This document shows, piece after piece, positions 60,070 to 64,000 of a stretch of 64,000 nt of DNA. The stretch is from Mycobacterium sp. GA-1285 (lineage in GTDB: Bacteria > Actinomycetota > Actinomycetes > Mycobacteriales > Mycobacteriaceae). Location of the stretch: the NCBI RefSeq assembly GCF_001499905.1, contig NZ_LQIS01000010.1, positions 62,001 to 126,000 of the forward strand, written 5' to 3'. Position 1 is the first letter of the stretch; each line of letters opens with the position of its first letter. The notes below the pieces were generated by a model, which worked only from the letters and a program-made list of their open reading frames with translations, was not told where the DNA came from and searched no databases. The position numbers were made by a program, and so were the translations under genes.

Positions 60070-60392
60070 CCGGACCGATGGTGCCCGGCGAGATCCTCTA
60101 CGGCGACGGCGAAATCGAGATCAACGCGGGCGCCGAGCGACTCGCGATGCAGATCGTCAACACCGGGGACCGGCCGGTGCAGGTCGGCAGCCACGTCCAT
60201 CTACCGCAGGCAAACGCGGCGCTGTCCTTCGACCGCGCGGCCGCGCACGGCCACCGACTCGACATCCCCGCGGGCACCGCCGTGCGGTTCGAACCCGGTG
60301 TCGTCCAGACCGTCTCGCTCGTCCCGCTCGGAGGAGCCCGTGAGGTGCACGGGTTGAACCTGGACCCGCCCGGCCGGCTGGACCCGCGATGA
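60066..60392 (+). CDS. ureB: Urease beta subunit
   Basis: 108-residue Ure[39 protein letters not shown] and [16 protein letters not shown] are typical. GTG start overlaps the ureA stop. UreB packs against UreC in the trimer. A 28-base gap with GAGG leads to ureC. Confidence 0.97.
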   Translation: MTGPMVPGEILYGDGEIEINAGAERLAMQIVNTGDRPVQVGSHVHLPQANAALSFDRAAAHGHRLDIPAGTAVRFEPGVVQTVSLVPLGGAREVHGLNLDPPGRLDPR

Positions 60393-60420
60393 GCACATCC
60401 GCCGAGAGCAGAGGAGCCCG

Positions 60421-62154
60421 ATGACCCGGTTGCCACGCGCCAGGTACGGGGCCCTGTTCGGGCCGACCACCGGCGATCGCATCCGTTTGGCCGACACCGA
60501 CCTGCTCATCGAGATCACCGAGGACCGCAGCGGGGGACCCGAACTCGCCGGAGACGAGGCCGTCTTCGGTGGGGGCAAGGTGCTGCGCGAGTCCATGGGC
60601 CAGGGGCGGGCGACACGCGCGGACGGGACTCCCGACACCGTCATCACCGGCGTGGTGATTCTCGACTACTGGGGAATCATCAAAGCGGACATCGGGATTC
60701 GCGACGGCCGCATCACCGCGATCGGCAAGGCGGGCAACCCCGACATCATGCCGGGGGTACATCCCGACCTCGTGGTCGGGCCGTCGACGGAGGTCATCGC
60801 GGGCAACGGTCGCATCGTCACCGCCGGCGGCATCGACTGCCATGTGCACCTGATCTGCCCCCAGACGATGGCCGAAGCGCTCGGCGGCGGCATCACCACG
60901 ATGATCGGGGGCGGTACCGGCCCCGCGGAAGGCAGCAAGGCCACCACCGTCACCCCCGGCGCGTGGCACCTGGCCCGCATGCTCGAGTCGCTGGACTCCT
61001 GGCCGGTCAACATCGCGCTGCTCGGCAAGGGCAACACCGTCAGCGCCGAGGCCATGTGGGAGCAGTTGCGCGGCGGCGCTTCGGGATTCAAACTGCACGA
61101 GGACTGGGGCAGCACGCCTGCCGCGATCGACGCCTGCCTCACCGTGGCCGACGCATCGGGCGTACAGGTCGCATTGCATTCGGACACCCTCAACGAGGCG
61201 GGCTTCGTGGAGGACACCGTCGGCGCGATCGCCGGCCGCTCGATCCACGCCTACCACACCGAGGGCGCAGGCGGCGGGCACGCTCCCGACATCATCACCG
61301 TCGCCGCACAACCGCACGTGCTGCCCAGTTCGACCAACCCGACTCGGCCGCACACGGTCAACACGCTCGACGAACACCTCGACATGCTGATGGTGTGCCA
61401 TCACCTCAACCCCAGCGTCCCGGAGGATCTCGCGTTCGCCGAGAGCCGCATCCGCCCCTCGACCATCGCCGCCGAAGACCTGCTGCACGACATCGGCGCG
61501 ATCTCGATGATCGGCAGTGACGCACAGGCCATGGGACGCATCGGCGAGGTGGTCATCCGAACGTGGCAGACCGCGCACGTCATGAAGCGCAGACGCGGGG
61601 CGCTGCAAGGCGACAGTTCGGGGGCGAGGGCCGCCGACAACAACCGCGCGCGACGTTATGTCGCCAAGTACACGATCTGCCCGGCGATCGCGCACGGCCT
61701 CGACGCGGAGATCGGATCCATCGAGGTGGGCAAGCTCGCCGATCTGGTGCTGTGGGAACCCGCGTTCTTCGGTGTGCGGCCGCATGCGGTGCTCAAGGGT
61801 GGCATGATCGCCTGGGCCGCAATGGGAGACGCTAACGCGTCGATCCCGACGCCGCAACCCGTGCTGCCGCGTCCCATGTTCGGCGCGGCGCCGTCCGCCG
61901 CGTCCGCCACGTCGGTGCACTTCGTCTCGCAACAGGCCGTCGACGACGGACTGGCCGACCGGATCGATGTGAAACGGCGCCTCGTGCCGGTCAAGGATGT
62001 CCGCAACATCGGTAAGGCCGATATGCCGCTCAACGACGGGCTGCCTCGCATCGAGGTCGATCCCGACACCTTCACCGTCCGCATCGACGGAGACGTGTGG
62101 CAGGAACAACCGGCAGCCGAACTGCCGATGGCACAACGGTATTTCCTCTTCTGA
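60421..62154 (+). CDS. ureC: Urease alpha subunit
   Basis: 577-residue catalytic subunit. The nickel-bridging carbamylated lysine is Lys224 in GFKLHEDWG. The mobile-flap residues are VCHHLN with Cys326 and the catalytic His327. First nickel His pair in [12 protein letters not shown]. Length and motifs are complete, so the enzyme should be active if nickel and accessory proteins are supplied. AGAGGAGC lies before the ATG. Confidence 0.98.
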   Translation: MTRLPRARYGALFGPTTGDRIRLADTDLLIEITEDRSGGPELAGDEAVFGGGKVLRESMGQGRATRADGTPDTVITGVVILDYWGIIKADIGIRDGRITAIGKAGNPDIMPGVHPDLVVGPSTEVIAGNGRIVTAGGIDCHVHLICPQTMAEALGGGITTMIGGGTGPAEGSKATTVTPGAWHLARMLESLDSWPVNIALLGKGNTVSAEAMWEQLRGGASGFKLHEDWGSTPAAIDACLTVADASGVQVALHSDTLNEAGFVEDTVGAIAGRSIHAYHTEGAGGGHAPDIITVAAQPHVLPSSTNPTRPHTVNTLDEHLDMLMVCHHLNPSVPEDLAFAESRIRPSTIAAEDLLHDIGAISMIGSDAQAMGRIGEVVIRTWQTAHVMKRRRGALQGDSSGARAADNNRARRYVAKYTICPAIAHGLDAEIGSIEVGKLADLVLWEPAFFGVRPHAVLKGGMIAWAAMGDANASIPTPQPVLPRPMFGAAPSAASATSVHFVSQQAVDDGLADRIDVKRRLVPVKDVRNIGKADMPLNDGLPRIEVDPDTFTVRIDGDVWQEQPAAELPMAQRYFLF

Positions 62155-62159
62155 CGCCG

Positions 62160-62795
62160 ATGACCAACCTCACCACGCTTATCGCACTGGCCGACTCGCG
62201 GTTGCCGACCGGCGGGCATGTGCACTCCGGCGGTGTCGAGGAGGCGGTCACCAGCGGGCTGGTCGCCGACGTGACAACGCTGCGGGCGTACCTGCGGCGA
62301 CGCATCCGAACTCAGGGCCTCGTGACCGCCTCGCTGGCCGCCGCGGTGCACGTCGGGACGCTCGGGCCCGCGCAGGCAGACCGTGAAACCGATGCCCGCA
62401 CACCGGCGCCCGCCGCCCGCCAGGCGTCACGCGCGCAGGGGCGAGGCCTCGTGCGGCTGGGTCTGCGGGTGTGGCCCGACGAAGACTGGAGCGTGCTCGG
62501 CGCGACCCCGCACTTGTCCGTTGCGGCGGGATGGGCCGGACGTGCGGCGGGGCTGACCGCTGAGCAGACCGCCCTCTCGGTGATTTACACCACGATGACG
62601 GGGTCGGCGACCGCCGCACAACGCCTGCTCGCGCTCGATCCCGGTGATGTCGCTGCCCTCACCTTCGAGCTGTCGGCGCTGTGTGACCAGACCGCCGCCG
62701 CGGCCGCAAAGGAGTTGGCCGACCTGTCCGATCCGTTGCTCGACGTGCTGGCGCAGCGCCACAGCAGGCGTGAGCGCCCCCTGTTCGTCTCGTAG
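62160..62795 (+). CDS. ureF: Urease accessory protein UreF
   Basis: 211-residue helical UreF, which bridges UreD-urease and UreG during nickel insertion. [20 protein letters not shown] is the conserved N-terminus; [18 protein letters not shown] and [20 protein letters not shown] close the chain. It starts 5 bases after the ureC stop. There is no ureE in this operon, as in other mycobacteria. Confidence 0.95.
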   Translation: MTNLTTLIALADSRLPTGGHVHSGGVEEAVTSGLVADVTTLRAYLRRRIRTQGLVTASLAAAVHVGTLGPAQADRETDARTPAPAARQASRAQGRGLVRLGLRVWPDEDWSVLGATPHLSVAAGWAGRAAGLTAEQTALSVIYTTMTGSATAAQRLLALDPGDVAALTFELSALCDQTAAAAAKELADLSDPLLDVLAQRHSRRERPLFVS

Positions 62796-62817
62796 TCCGC
62801 GCCCCGAAAGGATCACC

Positions 62818-63522
62818 ATGCCTCCGCATTTCATCGACGGCGAGCCACACCACCGTCTCGAGCGACCTAAGCGCGCGCGGCGACCGGGGGAGCCGTTGCG
62901 CATCGGCATCGGCGGTCCGGTGGGTTCGGGAAAAACCGCGTTGGTCGCGGCGTTGTGCCGCCAGCTGAGCGACGAGGTGTCGCTTGCCGTGTTGACCAAC
63001 GACATCTACACCACCGAAGACGCGGACTTCCTGCGACGCCACGCCGTGCTGCCCGACGACCGCATCGCCGCGGTGCAGACCGGCGGCTGCCCGCACACCG
63101 CGATCCGCGACGACATCACCGCCAACCTCGACGCCATCGACGACCTCATCGCCGCACATCACCACCCGGACGACCACCTCGACCTCATCCTCGTCGAGTC
63201 CGGCGGGGACAATCTGACGGCGACCTTCTCGTCGGGGCTGGTCGACGCTCAGATCTTTGTTGTCGACGTCGCCGGAGGCGACAAGGTTCCCCGCAAGGGT
63301 GGTCCCGGGGTGACGTACGCAGACCTGTTGGTGATCAACAAGACCGACCTCGCCCCGCTGGTCGGTGCCGACCTCGACGTGATGCGCCGCGATGCGGCCG
63401 CCGTACGCGGTGAACGCCCGTTCGTGATGATCTCTCTGACCCAGGATCCCGCCGCCTCGGCTGTGCTGAGCTGGGTGCGCGACCAACTCCGGGTGCCGGT
63501 CCAGTGCGATCCGGTGTGCTGA
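62818..63522 (+). CDS. ureG: Urease accessory GTPase UreG
   Basis: 234-residue SIMIBI GTPase. P-loop GGPVGSGKT at 32-40, metal motif [11 protein letters not shown] with the Cys-Pro-His that binds nickel, and base-recognition NKTD. The N-terminal 25 residues contain two extra His that may help hold nickel. GAAAGG before the ATG. Its stop overlaps the ureD start. Confidence 0.97.
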   Translation: MPPHFIDGEPHHRLERPKRARRPGEPLRIGIGGPVGSGKTALVAALCRQLSDEVSLAVLTNDIYTTEDADFLRRHAVLPDDRIAAVQTGGCPHTAIRDDITANLDAIDDLIAAHHHPDDHLDLILVESGGDNLTATFSSGLVDAQIFVVDVAGGDKVPRKGGPGVTYADLLVINKTDLAPLVGADLDVMRRDAAAVRGERPFVMISLTQDPAASAVLSWVRDQLRVPVQCDPVC

Positions 63523-64000
63523 TCGTCGCGCGGCGGGACCGCAGACCGCGCCTCGAGTGTGCGGGCGGTCTGGCCGCACGGCTCACCGGACCCGACACCG
63601 TCCATCTGGTGTCGGCGGCGGCGACCCCGTTGGGTGGCGACGTGCTCCATTTCCGCGTCGTCGTCGAGCCGGATGCTCGACTGAAGATACGCACCGCAGC
63701 CGCGACGGTAACCCTGCCGAGCACGAAGACCCTTGAATCTCATGCAATCTGGGAGATCGACGTGGCCGGGGAGTTGGACCTCGACCCGGAACCTACCGTC
63801 GTGGCCGCGAACTCGCGACACCACACCTCGGCCCGCATCGATCTCGGCGCCCGCGGACGCGTCAGGCTCCGCGAACGGGTACAGATCGGCAGATCCGATG
63901 AGCGGCAGGGGTTCTGGTCGGGATCGCTACACGCTGACGTCGACGGCGCACCGCTGCTGCGGCACCGCATCGAGTTGGGCAGGGGATCGGCCGCCGACGA
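63516..64000 (+). CDS. ureD: Urease accessory protein UreD (3' partial)
   Basis: Open to the window edge: 161 codons visible. A GTG overlapping the end of ureG opens [19 protein letters not shown], then [20 protein letters not shown] and [18 protein letters not shown], typical of mycobacterial UreD (UreH). It is the scaffold that binds apo-urease and passes nickel from UreF/UreG. A start further upstream inside ureG cannot be excluded. About 50 residues are expected to lie beyond the edge. Confidence 0.93.
   Translation, partial: MLIVARRDRRPRLECAGGLAARLTGPDTVHLVSAAATPLGGDVLHFRVVVEPDARLKIRTAAATVTLPSTKTLESHAIWEIDVAGELDLDPEPTVVAANSRHHTSARIDLGARGRVRLRERVQIGRSDERQGFWSGSLHADVDGAPLLRHRIELGRGSAAD

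Overview
The window is high-GC actinobacterial chromosome, most probably from a rapidly growing mycobacterium (Mycolicibacterium). Support comes from an antigen 85 mycolyltransferase, a PknF-type kinase, an F420-type luciferase-fold enzyme, SecA2, GarA with its ETTS phospho-motif, and gene order that follows the M. tuberculosis Rv1812c-Rv1853 segment: NDH-2-like dehydrogenase, erg3, Rv1815 protease, Rv1817 flavoprotein, Rv1819c, ilvG, secA2, pgsA2, Rv1823-1825, gcvH, garA, Rv1828-1830, gcvB, Rv1836c, glcB, Rv1841c/1842c, guaB1, gnd, blaR/blaI, Rv1847, ure. No tRNA, rRNA, CRISPR array, insertion sequence or prophage was seen.

Region 1 (1-5.4 kb) is a tightly overlapping catabolic operon (Rieske oxygenase, acyl-CoA ligase, SnoaL-like protein, two MaoC/FAS1-like dehydratase subunits), convergent with an aldehyde dehydrogenase. 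It looks like ring or side-chain degradation of a steroid- or terpenoid-like substrate. Region 2 (5.5-19.9 kb) is a patchwork: antigen 85, small secreted proteins (one behind an IdeR-type iron box), an NDH-2-like dehydrogenase, a NUDIX protein, and a five-gene minus-strand operon with a PknF-like kinase among redox enzymes. Region 3 (19.9-33.5 kb) holds malQ, transporters, a type-B carboxylesterase behind an 8-codon leader ORF, a sterol-desaturase-family protein, a secreted protease, a VOC/flavoprotein pair behind a perfect KstR-type operator, the Rv1819c-type ABC importer and ilvG.

Region 4 (33.8-49.8 kb) is conserved core: secA2, pgsA2, the DUF881-Sbp-DUF881 membrane trio, gcvH, garA, two MerR regulators around a DUF151 protein, a tandem glycine riboswitch controlling glycine dehydrogenase (gcvP), a VWA-like membrane protein and malate synthase G. 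Glycine and glyoxylate chemistry (GcvH, GcvP, GlcB) thus sits beside GarA, the FHA switch of 2-oxoglutarate and glutamate metabolism. Region 5 (49.8-57.7 kb) has paired CNNM/CBS membrane proteins, guaB1, gnd and blaR/blaI.

Region 6 (57.8-64 kb) begins with an iron island: an IdeR-type box before a FhuF-like gene without the usual C-terminal cysteines, then a second box overlapping that gene's stop codon. The second box drives a short transcription unit ending in a perfect 15-bp hairpin, which by position and architecture is the iron-sparing small RNA MrsI. A rhodanese, a hotdog thioesterase and the urease operon ureABCFGD follow; ureD runs off the end.

Several genes (NDH-2-like, VOC, ilvG, secA2, pgsA2) have a TANNNT -10 hexamer 6-7 nt before the start codon, the mycobacterial leaderless pattern. 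These promoter assignments are inference from sequence.
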